This document shows, one piece after another, positions 45,312 through 54,036 of a stretch of DNA of 64,000 bases. How positions within the stretch are numbered: position 1 is the first letter of the stretch; every line of letters begins with the position of its first letter. Position numbers and translations under genes: made by a program. Origin of the DNA: BM714 sp964484935 (lineage in GTDB: Bacteria > Bacillota > Clostridia > Peptostreptococcales > BM714); the NCBI GenBank assembly GCA_964484935.1, contig CAZAFW010000004.1:3697-67696 (forward strand), written 5' to 3'. The notes below the pieces were generated by a model, which was given only the letters and a program-made list of their open reading frames with translations, was not told where the DNA came from and did not search any database.

Positions 45312-46208
45312 CTAACTCTCAAAATAGCCGACGACATAATATTCGTCCGGCAATTTATAATCATTGTTTTCCCCATTGAAAGTCCAGCTTCCCGACATTC
45401 CTTTTTCTGCCATTGCCAATTCCAGATACAGCATGGCTATCCCAGCCTCAATCTTCTCAATTTTTTCACTTATGCCTTCAGTTCCGCTTTGCATAAGAAG
45501 AGCAATCCGGGTCCCGTCGAGTATGAATCTCCAAGGCTGTCTGTTTCCCCAGGAAGGCGCCAAACGCATGTAATAGAAGACTTCATCAACCCCGAGCTTT
45601 TGCAATTCCTCCATTTCCACTTTTGCGCCCCATTGCCCTGTGAATACAATTTCATTCACAGCAAGTCTGGAGCTTACAGGTTCTTTCGAGTATTCAGGCT
45701 CAATTTCAGGATATCCAAGCTCTGTCAGCGGTGACAGACTACCCTTGAGCATTGTGTCGTAGATGTTCGATACTTTTCTTTCCTTTTTCGGATAACCCAG
45801 CGTCAAAAGCACCATCAAGTCCATTTCGCTGCCTATTCCCAGAGTTTCTTTTATTGCAGCTGTGTCCTCAGGCACTTCGATTGTGCATGTTCCAAGCCCG
45901 ATATCTGTTGCAAGCAAATTGAATCGCTCCACCATGTATCCGGCATTCATCAATGAGCCTTTTTTATTTGCCGACAATACGGCAATATAATGTGGAGCTT
46001 CAATCAATTTTCCATAATATCCCACTTGTCCATCTAGCATGTTGTGGATTTTTGCGCCTTCCTTCAAGAAGACAAATTCCATCTCTATATCCTCAACCAG
46101 GCCAGGTTTCATTTTGATTGTCTCCATCAAGCCATCTATAAGACTCTGATCAACCACTCTCGCTTTGTATTCTCTTACCGACCTTCTTTTTTCAAATAAT
46201 CTATGCAT
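45312..46208 (-). CDS. nitroreductase-family protein (TM1586 type)
   Basis: A 298-residue FMN-dependent nitroreductase-fold protein made of two half-domains, resembling the putative TM1586 nitroreductase group. The first half starts FEKRRSVREYKARVVD and contains NLLATDIGLGTCTIE; the second contains MRLAPSWGNRQPWRFIL, the flavin-phosphate region. The electron acceptor is unknown. The ATG at 46208 has AAGGGGGG upstream and gives the family start; the frame upstream of it, to 46286, is not family-like and overlaps the divergent gene's leader. Confidence 0.85.
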   Translation of the reverse strand: MHRLFEKRRSVREYKARVVDQSLIDGLMETIKMKPGLVEDIEMEFVFLKEGAKIHNMLDGQVGYYGKLIEAPHYIAVLSANKKGSLMNAGYMVERFNLLATDIGLGTCTIEVPEDTAAIKETLGIGSEMDLMVLLTLGYPKKERKVSNIYDTMLKGSLSPLTELGYPEIEPEYSKEPVSSRLAVNEIVFTGQWGAKVEMEELQKLGVDEVFYYMRLAPSWGNRQPWRFILDGTRIALLMQSGTEGISEKIEKIEAGIAMLYLELAMAEKGMSGSWTFNGENNDYKLPDEYYVVGYFES

Positions 46209-46360
46209 ATTAGGCCCCCCTTGTTTTATTATTTGATTTATACTCATAAACGGGCGGCTGTAAACCAAAAATGCAAATCTTTCCAAACAAGCTTGCCAAC
46301 AACCGTTTTTTGAAACATAATGAATATATCAAACAATATAAAATGAATGGAGTGATTAAT

Positions 46361-48019
46361 TTGAATATCAGCTTTCTAGGAGCCTCAGGAACAGTCACCG
46401 GATCAAACTATCTTATAACAACAGAAAATTACAAATTCATATTGGACTGCGGTCAATTTCAGGGCGGCAAAAAAACCGAAGCCATGAACTTTACCGATTT
46501 CGCATACAACCCCGCAGAAATAGATTTCATGATTCTGAGCCATGCTCATATAGACCACAGCGGCAGAATTCCCAAGCTCGTCAAGGAAGGTTTCAAGGGC
46601 CGCATTTATTGCACGCGTGGAACCTCGGACCTCTCTGACATACTCTTGAAGGACAGCGGATATATACACGAGAAAGAAACTGAATGGGAAAACCGAAAAA
46701 GGGCTCGGGCAGGACTGCCTGAAGTCAAACCTCTCTATACGGTTGCGGACGCAGAAGTTGCAGTAAGATACCTCTATCCCGTACTTTACAACCAGACCAT
46801 CCTGATAAACGACGAAGTAACGGTCAGGTTCAAGGACGCAGGACACATACTGGGTTCGTCAATAGTCGAAATATGGGTAAAAGAAAACAGCCATGAAAAG
46901 AAATTGGTGTTCTCGGGAGATATTGGAATGATGAACAAGCCCCTTCTTAGGGACCCCGAATTCATCGACGAGGCGGATTACCTTCTTATTGAATCCACAT
47001 ACGGAAACAGATTCCACGAAAATCCCGAACAAAGGATAGACAAGCTGATAAAAATAATATTGGAAACAACTGACCGTGGCGGAACAGTTGTAATTCCTTC
47101 ATTCGCAGTCGGCAGGACTCAGGAGATCATCTACGAACTGAACAAATACTACGACAACAGGGAAGAAGGCAAGCGTTTCAACAAGATACCCGTATACATC
47201 GACAGTCCTTTGGCAACAAGAGCAACTGAAATTTTCCGCAAGAATGCAGAAGTATTCGACGAAGAGACTCGCGAATTCATAATGAGCGGCGACAATCCAC
47301 TCGACTTCAAAAATCTGCATTTCACAAAAACAGTCGAGGAGTCTATAGCGCTAAATAAAAGCGAAGCTCCAAAAATTGTAATTTCCGCGAGCGGAATGGC
47401 AAATGCGGGACGAATCAAGCATCATCTCAAACACAACCTTTGGCGGCCGGAATCCAGCGTCATTTTCGTAGGATACCAAGCCGAGGGAACTCTTGGAAGA
47501 AGAATTAGAGATGGCGAAAAAACCGTGCGTATTTTCGGAGAACAGATACAGGTCAATGCTGAAGTTCATTCAATCGAAGGTTTTTCGGGCCATGCAGACC
47601 AAAACGGACTTCTCAATTGGCTTAAGGGCTTCAAAAATTTCCCCGAGAAAATATTCATTGTACATGGAGAAGACGATTCAAGAGAAGGTTTCAAGGATGT
47701 AATTGAGTCAACCTTTGATGTAAAACCCATAATTCCAAAGTTAAACGAAGTTTTCAACTGTCGTATGGAAACAGATGAGCCTGTGGAAACCGTAGAGGAA
47801 GTACTTCTGGCCGACAATGAGGATATAAAAGAGCTTATGTCCGATTTGAAACATCTGCAGGAAATCTATGAATCGACACTTGAAAAAACCGGCGATGTGT
47901 TGTCTAAAAAAGTAAAGGAAGACGAATTTCATCTGATAAAGAACAAGCTAATAGAATTGGAAAGGAACATAATCAATCTTGGAATGCTTTTGGGTGACCG
48001 TTACGAAGAGGAGGCATAA
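46361..48019 (+). CDS. beta-CASP metallo-beta-lactamase RNA hydrolase (CPSF-like)
   Basis: A 552-residue two-domain protein of the YSH1/CPSF73-like group. It has a metallo-beta-lactamase core with SHAHIDHSGRIP (motif 2), LDCGQFQGG, AGHILGSS and FSGDIG, a beta-CASP cap with IPSFAVGRTQEIIYEL and SASGMANAGRI, and HSIEGFSGHADQNGLL near the end. A C-terminal helical tail of about 60 residues follows. Relatives are RNA nucleases. The TTG at 46361 (MNISFLGASGTVTGSNYL) is chosen because GGAG lies 8 nt upstream; an upstream ATG at 46343 has no site. It is followed by an acetyltransferase gene. Confidence 0.88.
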   Translation: MNISFLGASGTVTGSNYLITTENYKFILDCGQFQGGKKTEAMNFTDFAYNPAEIDFMILSHAHIDHSGRIPKLVKEGFKGRIYCTRGTSDLSDILLKDSGYIHEKETEWENRKRARAGLPEVKPLYTVADAEVAVRYLYPVLYNQTILINDEVTVRFKDAGHILGSSIVEIWVKENSHEKKLVFSGDIGMMNKPLLRDPEFIDEADYLLIESTYGNRFHENPEQRIDKLIKIILETTDRGGTVVIPSFAVGRTQEIIYELNKYYDNREEGKRFNKIPVYIDSPLATRATEIFRKNAEVFDEETREFIMSGDNPLDFKNLHFTKTVEESIALNKSEAPKIVISASGMANAGRIKHHLKHNLWRPESSVIFVGYQAEGTLGRRIRDGEKTVRIFGEQIQVNAEVHSIEGFSGHADQNGLLNWLKGFKNFPEKIFIVHGEDDSREGFKDVIESTFDVKPIIPKLNEVFNCRMETDEPVETVEEVLLADNEDIKELMSDLKHLQEIYESTLEKTGDVLSKKVKEDEFHLIKNKLIELERNIINLGMLLGDRYEEEA

Positions 48020-48032
48020 AGGAGGGATTGTC

Positions 48033-48629
48033 ATGGAACTTACGCAACCTGATGCCAGTAAAATATTAATTCGAAAAGCCAAACCCAAGGATCTTGAAGG
48101 AATTTTTCAAATCGCCAAGGAAGTCGGATCATCAAGAAAAAACATGAACACCGGCTTTCTTATTGACGATTATTCCGTTTCGCCCGAGAAATATAAAAAA
48201 AACTTCAAGGAAAAAATAGTCTCAGGAAAGTATTTTTATGTAGCTGTCGAAAAAAGAAAGCCGGTAGCATTTCTGATGGCCAACACTGTAGACGAATGGG
48301 AGTCAAGCTGCCCCAACTGGAAGCAAATGGTCCGGTGGAGGCCTGATTTCTATTGGACTGGTATAAAAACTTTCATATATTCGGAAAAATTGGCAGTCGA
48401 CACAAACTATGCCGGAAAGGGGATTGCGAGCCTTCTATACGACAGCATGATGAGCGACATGCTTGCAAGCAACATACACGACATTTTTTCTGAAACAGTC
48501 ATAAGTCCGATTCCAAACATGGCTTCTCTGGGTTTCCGAAGAAAACAGGGGTTCACTCTTGCGGGAGTAAGATATGAGGAATTCCAAAACAATATTGTTA
48601 CAAATCTTGTTTTTCACAAAAAAGTATAG
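48033..48629 (+). CDS. GNAT-family N-acetyltransferase
   Basis: A 198-residue acetyl-CoA-dependent transferase. The fold is seen in ILIRKAKPKDLEGIFQIAKEVG, YVAVEKRKPVAFLMA, and the CoA loop LAVDTNYAGKGIASLLYDSMM, followed by SPIPNMASLGFRRKQGFTLAG. The substrate is unknown. AAAGGAGGG lies before the ATG at 48033, 13 nt after the stop of the beta-CASP gene, so the two form an operon. Confidence 0.87.
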   Translation: MELTQPDASKILIRKAKPKDLEGIFQIAKEVGSSRKNMNTGFLIDDYSVSPEKYKKNFKEKIVSGKYFYVAVEKRKPVAFLMANTVDEWESSCPNWKQMVRWRPDFYWTGIKTFIYSEKLAVDTNYAGKGIASLLYDSMMSDMLASNIHDIFSETVISPIPNMASLGFRRKQGFTLAGVRYEEFQNNIVTNLVFHKKV

Positions 48630-48650
48630 ACCCGAAGGGTAATTTTTCTG

Positions 48651-49214
48651 TTAGCAATTCAAAATGCCCGTCTTTTTCATCAGCCGCATAATGTGCGAAG
48701 AAGTTGCCGCTACAACCGCAAGCTTTATAATGTCCGGAATTATGAACGGAGTCAGGCCCGCCGCCAAAACTCCCGCAATTCCTATGTCCTTGCCGAGCAC
48801 AAATTTCACAATCAAGTAGAGATAAGGCAAGCCCGCCAAATAAATCAAACACGTTCCAATAAAAAGGATTCCGCAAGCCTTGACACTTGTAAGAACTTTG
48901 ACTTTTTCTCCAAGCCTTCCTATAACATATGCCGCAAGCATGAATCCAAGCAAATATCCGAACGAAGGACTCAAAATGTATCCAGGGCCGCTCGCTCCAT
49001 TGGCAAATACAGGAGCCCCCATGAGGCCCAGCATTATGTATACAATCTGCGAAGCAAGAGCTCTTCTGCCGCCTAGAAGCAAACCCGAATACATTACAAA
49101 AAAAGTCTGCAGTGTAAATGCCACAGGCTGCATTGGTATTCTGATGAAAGTTCCAACAGCCGTAAGAGCGGCAAACAACGAAACAAGAATCATATCCTTT
49201 GTGCTCCATTTCAT
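48651..49214 (-). CDS. bioY: BioY biotin transporter substrate-binding component
   Basis: A 187-residue S-component of an ECF transporter with six predicted helices. Family marks are the start TKDMILVSLFAALTAVGTFIRIP, then FTLQTFFVMYSGLLLGGRRALASQ and the PGYILSPSFGYLLGF segment. It imports biotin, alone or with a shared energising module encoded elsewhere. AGAGGG lies before the ATG at 49214. A BirA operator overlaps its promoter. It converges with the acetyltransferase gene. Confidence 0.95.
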   Translation of the reverse strand: MKWSTKDMILVSLFAALTAVGTFIRIPMQPVAFTLQTFFVMYSGLLLGGRRALASQIVYIMLGLMGAPVFANGASGPGYILSPSFGYLLGFMLAAYVIGRLGEKVKVLTSVKACGILFIGTCLIYLAGLPYLYLIVKFVLGKDIGIAGVLAAGLTPFIIPDIIKLAVVAATSSHIMRLMKKTGILNC

Positions 49215-49267
49215 AAACAAACCCTCTTTTCATTTGATAAAACCATAATAAATTAAAAGAGGGCCTA

Positions 49268-49298
49268 TTGTCAACCATTTTTATGTTTTTGTTGACAA
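49268..49298 (-). promoter_or_regulatory. BirA operator overlapping the bioY promoter
   Basis: TTGTCAAC (49268-49275), 15 nt, GTTGACAA (49291-49298): the spacing and half-sites of a Gram-positive BirA site. On the minus strand the proximal half-site doubles as a TTGACA -35, with TATTAT 18 nt further on. Biotin-bound BirA would block bioY transcription. Confidence 0.88.
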
Positions 49299-49323
49299 TT
49301 ATATTTTTACATTATTTTTCGTT

Positions 49324-50325
49324 TCAAAATTCTTTGCCGCCTTCTCCTCTTTTTCCCGAAAGATTGAACGCCGTTTTTTTCAACAAAGCTTCATTGAAAG
49401 GACACTCCGCCATACAGATGCTGCAATCGGTACCCATTCTGCTCCAAACCATGTAGCACCTCTCCGGGATTATGGCAGGCCATTCCATCTTTCCGTCCAC
49501 CAATACCCTGCCGCCTTCCGGTATGGCTTTCGAAGGGCATTTTTCCACGCAACGCATGCATTTCATACAAAATTTCTCAACGTCCATATCGTCTTTTTCG
49601 TCAGTAAGCAATTGCAAATTTGTCGTTACTGCGCCCAGCCTGATTCTTGGGCCGAATTTTCTGGTCAGCACGAGTCCGGACTTTCCTATTTGACCCAAAC
49701 CCGCATCAACCGCCATCTTTTGCACCATTGCAAGATAGTTTCCGTCCATATGGGTCCTTGCCTCATAACCAAAACTTCTAATATAATAAGAAATCCACAA
49801 ACCTATCATTGCAACGTTTACATAACTCTTTACACCTTCTATGCCTGATTCGACTCTCGGTGCTGTATTTATCATATCCTCGTCCATTTCAACGGCAAAG
49901 ACAATGGCATGTGTTGCATTTTCGTCGACAACTTGCCCCCATGCGTCCTGGGGACGGCCCCGGTAGGTATAAAGATGTTCCGGCTTGACCTCGGTAATCC
50001 CAACCATGTCCGCGCCGAAATAAAAAATCGCTTTTTTAATCTCTTCGGTCATCTTTTCCTTGTCCACTTTCATGGGCGCCGCATCGGGTTTTTTTTCAGC
50101 CAAATGCTTTATGTCGGACAAAAATTCGAAGCCCGCATTGCCGATTGGGCTTTTCATCTCGTCGAACTCCACGGTTCCCGGTTCCCCGTAACCCGGTCTG
50201 GACCTGAGCATGTCGTCAATACCTTTTTTTTCAGGATGCTTTCTGTAATATTCCTCGTAAATCTTCGAGCCCTTTTCATATCCCAATCTTGCAAACATGA
50301 TGTCCCTTTCATCTACATGTTTCAC
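49324..50325 (-). CDS. cytoplasmic RdhA/QueG-like 4Fe-4S protein
   Basis: A 333-residue protein related to reductive dehalogenase catalytic subunits and epoxyqueuosine reductase, but without a Tat signal. The middle part (FYFGADMVGITEV to LGQIGKSGLVLTRKFGPRIRLGAVTTNLQL) is the corrinoid-binding-like region of this superfamily. Two iron-sulfur motifs follow: CMKCMRCVEKCP and a split CxxxxxxxxxCSICMAECPF. Whether a corrinoid is bound, and what is reduced, cannot be told. The start is GTG with AAAGGGG 7 nt upstream. It lies downstream of a small ferredoxin gene on the same strand. Confidence 0.8.
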   Translation of the reverse strand: MKHVDERDIMFARLGYEKGSKIYEEYYRKHPEKKGIDDMLRSRPGYGEPGTVEFDEMKSPIGNAGFEFLSDIKHLAEKKPDAAPMKVDKEKMTEEIKKAIFYFGADMVGITEVKPEHLYTYRGRPQDAWGQVVDENATHAIVFAVEMDEDMINTAPRVESGIEGVKSYVNVAMIGLWISYYIRSFGYEARTHMDGNYLAMVQKMAVDAGLGQIGKSGLVLTRKFGPRIRLGAVTTNLQLLTDEKDDMDVEKFCMKCMRCVEKCPSKAIPEGGRVLVDGKMEWPAIIPERCYMVWSRMGTDCSICMAECPFNEALLKKTAFNLSGKRGEGGKEF

Positions 50326-50398
50326 GAGAAAACCCCTTTCATGCCTTAATACTTAAATTATACAGCATTTTCTCTTCGATTGGGCATATAAAATCACT

Positions 50399-50602
50399 CT
50401 AACTTATTTTCACCGCTCCCATTGGACACACCTTCAGGCAAATTCCACAACCCGTGCATATTTCATGGTCCACAGTCGGTACTTCAGCTTTAAAAAACCC
50501 TGTCTTCTTTTGAGCGACAGCATTCACCGGGCAAACCCTTTTCACCGGACAAAAAGGTGACTGATCACATTTCTTTGAATTTATAACTGCTTTTTTCGAC
50601 AT
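50399..50602 (-). CDS. small ferredoxin-like 4Fe-4S protein
   Basis: A 67-residue electron-carrier-like protein. The second cluster motif, CTGCGICLKVCP, is canonical. The first, CDQSPFCPVKRVCP, has only three cysteines in an unusual spacing, so it may hold an incomplete or different cluster. GGAGGG lies before the ATG at 50602. It is upstream of the RdhA/QueG-like gene and might feed it electrons, which is inference from position. Confidence 0.8.
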   Translation of the reverse strand: MSKKAVINSKKCDQSPFCPVKRVCPVNAVAQKKTGFFKAEVPTVDHEICTGCGICLKVCPMGAVKIS

Positions 50603-50718
50603 CTTATCCCTCCATATTCTATATATCTAAAATCCTAAAAATATAACCTAGTTGGGTATATTTTAACATGCATTCCAATGCTGCGAAAGTCCGTACATCC
50701 TGGTTGATATATGCTTGT

Positions 50719-50928
50719 CTATTCCATTGAAATCACTTCATACCCTGCATCTTCAATGGCAAAACGAAATTCCGAATCCCCAACTTCCCTCGATATTCTA
50801 AGCCTTGCGCTTCCTTCTTCAATATCCACTATGACATTTTCAACGCCTTCGATTTCATTTAAAGCATGCTCCACTCTCTTTTGGCAATGCTGGCATGACA
50901 TTCCTTTAATCATTATTATCTTGTTCAT
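50719..50928 (-). CDS. copZ: CopZ-like copper chaperone (HMA domain)
   Basis: A 69-residue heavy-metal-associated domain with the metal motif MSCQHC. It has the beta-alpha-beta-beta-alpha-beta length of CopZ and the KRVEHALNEIEGV helix. It delivers Cu(I) to CopA. TAGGAGG lies before the ATG. It is downstream of copA across a 525-nt gap that holds repeats, so it may have its own promoter. Confidence 0.92.
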   Translation of the reverse strand: MNKIIMIKGMSCQHCQKRVEHALNEIEGVENVIVDIEEGSARLRISREVGDSEFRFAIEDAGYEVISME

Positions 50929-51454
50929 TTTTTCCTCCTATCAATAGATTTCAGTTTTCAGTTATCAGTTGTCAGAAAAAAAACAAGAACAACTGCAAAA
51001 GCAAATACATATTTAATTCTTTTGCCCGAAACAAATACCGTTTATAACCCCACTCAGAATGCGACTCATCCCAAACTTCTATACACTTCATTCTTCTTTA
51101 TATGAATTATCGGCTCAAGACCTGCTTGATCACTACGCCCTTCTGCCGCTTTCGCGTGCCCTGTGGGTATCATAACGCTTTGTCTTTTTTCAAAATCTAC
51201 AAATTTCTTTTGGGATTTTTGCAGTCAAGGCTAAAAAAATCTCTCTTTCCAAACATCCCATCAGAGCGATGAGAATGTTGCGGATTCAAGGCGACAATAA
51301 AACCCATGAGTGGAGCGTATTCTTAATCCATAGACTGGCGAGAATGCCTTAGTCCAAGGCGTTGATACAACTCTGCGAGTTGAGCGTATTTATAATACGT
51401 GATTGAGCGAGTTGTAGATTACAACGAAGAAATCAGGAATTCTCGCTAGTCTGA
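50929..51454. other. repeat-bearing gap between copZ and copA
   Basis: No gene found in 525 nt. It contains four 7-nt heptads of the form NTCAGTT at 50950-50975, purine- and pyrimidine-rich unstructured sequence, then two 69-nt repeats and a long palindromic element ending at the copA stop codon. Confidence 0.7.
51271..51451. repeat. 69-nt repeats and a 120-nt palindromic element
   Basis: Two units beginning GAGAATG (51271 and 51340) share CAAGGCG ... GAGCGTATT ... TAAT and have a 69-nt period. The second unit folds with what follows: AGACTGGCGAGAAT (51332-51345) is the inverted repeat of ATTCTCGCTAGTCT (51438-51451) with one mismatch, and inside it CGTTG...ACAACTC pairs with GAGTTGT...CAACG. 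The sequence GAGCGTATT is nearly self-complementary to AATACGT at the tip. It has the form of a REP/MITE-like element; a partial copy lies at 42163-42206. Confidence 0.8.
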
Positions 51455-53908
51455 TTATGGGGTAAACTTTCGAAGGCGCAAAGCATTGCCCACAACCGAA
51501 ACACTGCTCATGGACATAGCGGCAGCAGCTATCATCGGACTGAGAAGCGGTCCCCCGAACAGATGGAGAAGTCCCGCGGCTATCGGTATTCCAGCCGTAT
51601 TGTAGGCAAAGGCCCAAAAAAGATTCTGCTTTATGTTCCTGATTGTGCTCTTGCTGAGTTTAACGGCTGTTGCAACATCTCCAATTCCACTGTGCATAAG
51701 CACTATGTCAGCCGACTCCATTGCAACATCGGTTCCGCTTCCAACCGCTATCCCTATGTCGGCCTGGGCCAGCGCAGGCGCGTCATTGATTCCGTCTCCA
51801 ACCATTGCGACTGTCTTTCCTTCTCCCTGGAGCTTTTTGACCTCCGCGGCCTTTTCCCCTGGCAAGACTTCGGCTAGTACAGATTTTATTCCGACCTTTT
51901 CCGCTATTGCCACGGCAGTTTGCCTGTTGTCGCCTGTGATCATATACACTTCTATGCCCAAATCAAGAAGCCTCGCTACAGCTTTGGCGCTGTCTTCCTT
52001 TATTACATCCGCTATTCCGAATACGGCATTGACCGAACCGTCAATGGCGCATATTACAGGAGTCTTCCCTTCCAGCGAAAACTCTTCAAGAATCTTTTCC
52101 ACTTCACCACTTGGACTTAGGTCCCTTTCATCGAAGAGTTTCCTGTTCCCTATCAAAACTGTCTTGCCTTCCGTTTCCGCCTCTACGCCTTTTCCAGTGA
52201 AGGATTGGAAAGCCTCGGGTCTTCTTAGCTCCAAGCCCCGTTCTTCAGCTTTTTTCACTATTGCTTCTCCGAGAGGGTGCTCGGACACTTTTTCCGCAGA
52301 TGCTGAAATCCTTAGGATATCATCTTCGTCCATTCCATTGAAAATAGCTATGTCGGTCACTTCCGGCTCGCCTTTTGTTATTGTTCCGGTTTTATCAAAT
52401 ACTATGGCATTAACCTTGTGGGCGGTTTCGAGCGCTCCGCCGCTTTTTATCAAAACACCATATTCCGCCCCCTTTCCCGTCCCGACCATTATAGCTGTCG
52501 GTGTAGCCAGTCCGAGAGCGCAGGGGCAGGCTATGACCAGTACGGAAATGAAGATGGTCAAAGAGAACACTGCCCCTTCTCCGGCAACATACCATGCCAA
52601 CCCCGCCAAAAGGGCGACAGCCATGACAAATGGCACGAAATATCCAGAGATAACATCGGCAAGTCTCGCTATAGGCGCTTTGCTGCCCTGAGCTTCCTCA
52701 ACAAGCTTTATTATTTGGGACAGGACAGTGTCCTTGCCGACTTTCTCTGCAGAAAATACCAAGCTGCCGTTCTTGTTTATGCTTGCGCCGACCACATCGT
52801 CTCCAATATTTTTTTCAACCGGGATGCTTTCACCTGTCAGCATGGATTCGTCTACTGATGAATGCCCCTTTACTACCTTTCCATCAACTGGTATTCTTTC
52901 ACCCGGTTTCACCACTATAAGGTCACCGCATTCAACTTCGCTTATCGGTATTTCTATCTCCGTATCACCATCAAGAACGGTTGCCTGCTTGGGTTGAAGA
53001 CCAGCCAGTCTTTTTATCGCTTCCGACGCCTTGCCCTTTGAACGCGTTTCCAAAAATTTCCCGAAAAGAATCAGTGTTATTATTGTCGCGGCTGTTTCAA
53101 AATACAGCTTCGATGCGTATGATGGATCTCCCATCGATATACGCGCAAGCGCATATATTCCGTACAAAAACGCTGCGCTTGTTCCAACCGCTATAAGTGA
53201 ATCCATGTTTGGGCTTCCCTTAAACAATGTTTTGAATCCGACAATATAAAATTTGTACCCCGCAGCCATAACCGGAATTACCAGCAAGAGTTGCACAAGT
53301 GCAAAATTCATAGGATTGACCATGGGATCAAGCACCATTGGAAGGGGCAAACCGACCATATGGCCCATTGCGATGTAAAGGAGCGGCGCAGAAAAAATAG
53401 CGGCAAGCCAAAGTTTTGATTTCATCATTTTGATTTCTTTGGCCTTTCTGTCCGCATCGGCGTCATGATTCATAGATTCCGTTTCCACCTCAAGCGGAAT
53501 ATAGCCGGCCTTCCTGATTGCCGCCTTTATTTCAGAAAGCCTGACTTTGTTGGCGTCATAGGATACCGTCAACTTCTCTAGTGCAAGACTTACATCTGCG
53601 GAGTCTATACCCGAAAGCTTGTTGACCGCCCGGTCAACTGCAGCTACGCAGGATGCTCATGTCATTCCTTCAACCGGAATAACGGCTTTCCTTGTCTCTT
53701 TGTCCTCGAAAGCACTGTAGCCTGCTTTTTCCACCGCTTCGTATATCTCTTCATTCCCCATAAGATTTTCATCGTATTCTACAGTCAACTTTTCCGTCGC
53801 GAGATTCACTTCCGACTTAGCGACGCCTTCAAGCTTGCCTGTCGCCCTTTCAACTGCCGCCGAGCAAGCCGAGCATGTCATTCCCTCTATCCTGAATTTT
53901 TTTTTCAT
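51455..53908 (-). CDS. copA: copper-exporting P1B-type ATPase CopA with an in-frame TGA (possible selenocysteine)
   Basis: Pumps Cu(I) out of the cell using ATP. If the TGA is read through, the protein has 817 residues: HMA domain 1 (CSAC at 12-15), HMA domain 2 (TGA-Ala-Ser-Cys at 84-87), eight helices with CPC in CPCALGLATP, DKTGTIT phosphorylation site, SEHPLG and GDGINDAPALAQAD. The frame is open on both sides and the TGA sits exactly where the first Cys of the second CxxC belongs. A hairpin with a 7-bp stem (53621-53638) and GGGC loop starts 18 nt after it, as in bacterial SECIS elements. Alternatives are a nonsense mutation or a sequencing error. Start ATG at 53908 with GAGG upstream. 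Confidence 0.85.
53621..53659 (-). promoter_or_regulatory. candidate bacterial SECIS with its TGA
   Basis: TGA at 53657-53659, then 18 nt, then GTTGACC (53632-53638), loop GGGC (53628-53631) and GGTCAAC (53621-53627). Outer AGCT/AGCT pairs may extend the stem. The distance from TGA to the loop is 25 nt; known bacterial SECIS hairpins have a G at the start of the loop and lie within about 16-37 nt. Confidence 0.65.
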
Positions 53909-54036
53909 TTCCACACCTCACTTTAACATTTATTGTTATTTACCCCCTGCGATTGTCAATATTCAAATTTGTCAACTCTACTGCATAAAAAGGTTCATTA
54001 TGAAAAATCTCAGCAAATACATTCTTGCCGAGATAA

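Noticed and set aside
53572..53656. CopA starting at an internal TTG after the TGA
   Set aside because: The TTG lies inside the second HMA domain, has no ribosome binding site and would leave half a domain. The upstream HMA domain is in the same frame and has a proper start.
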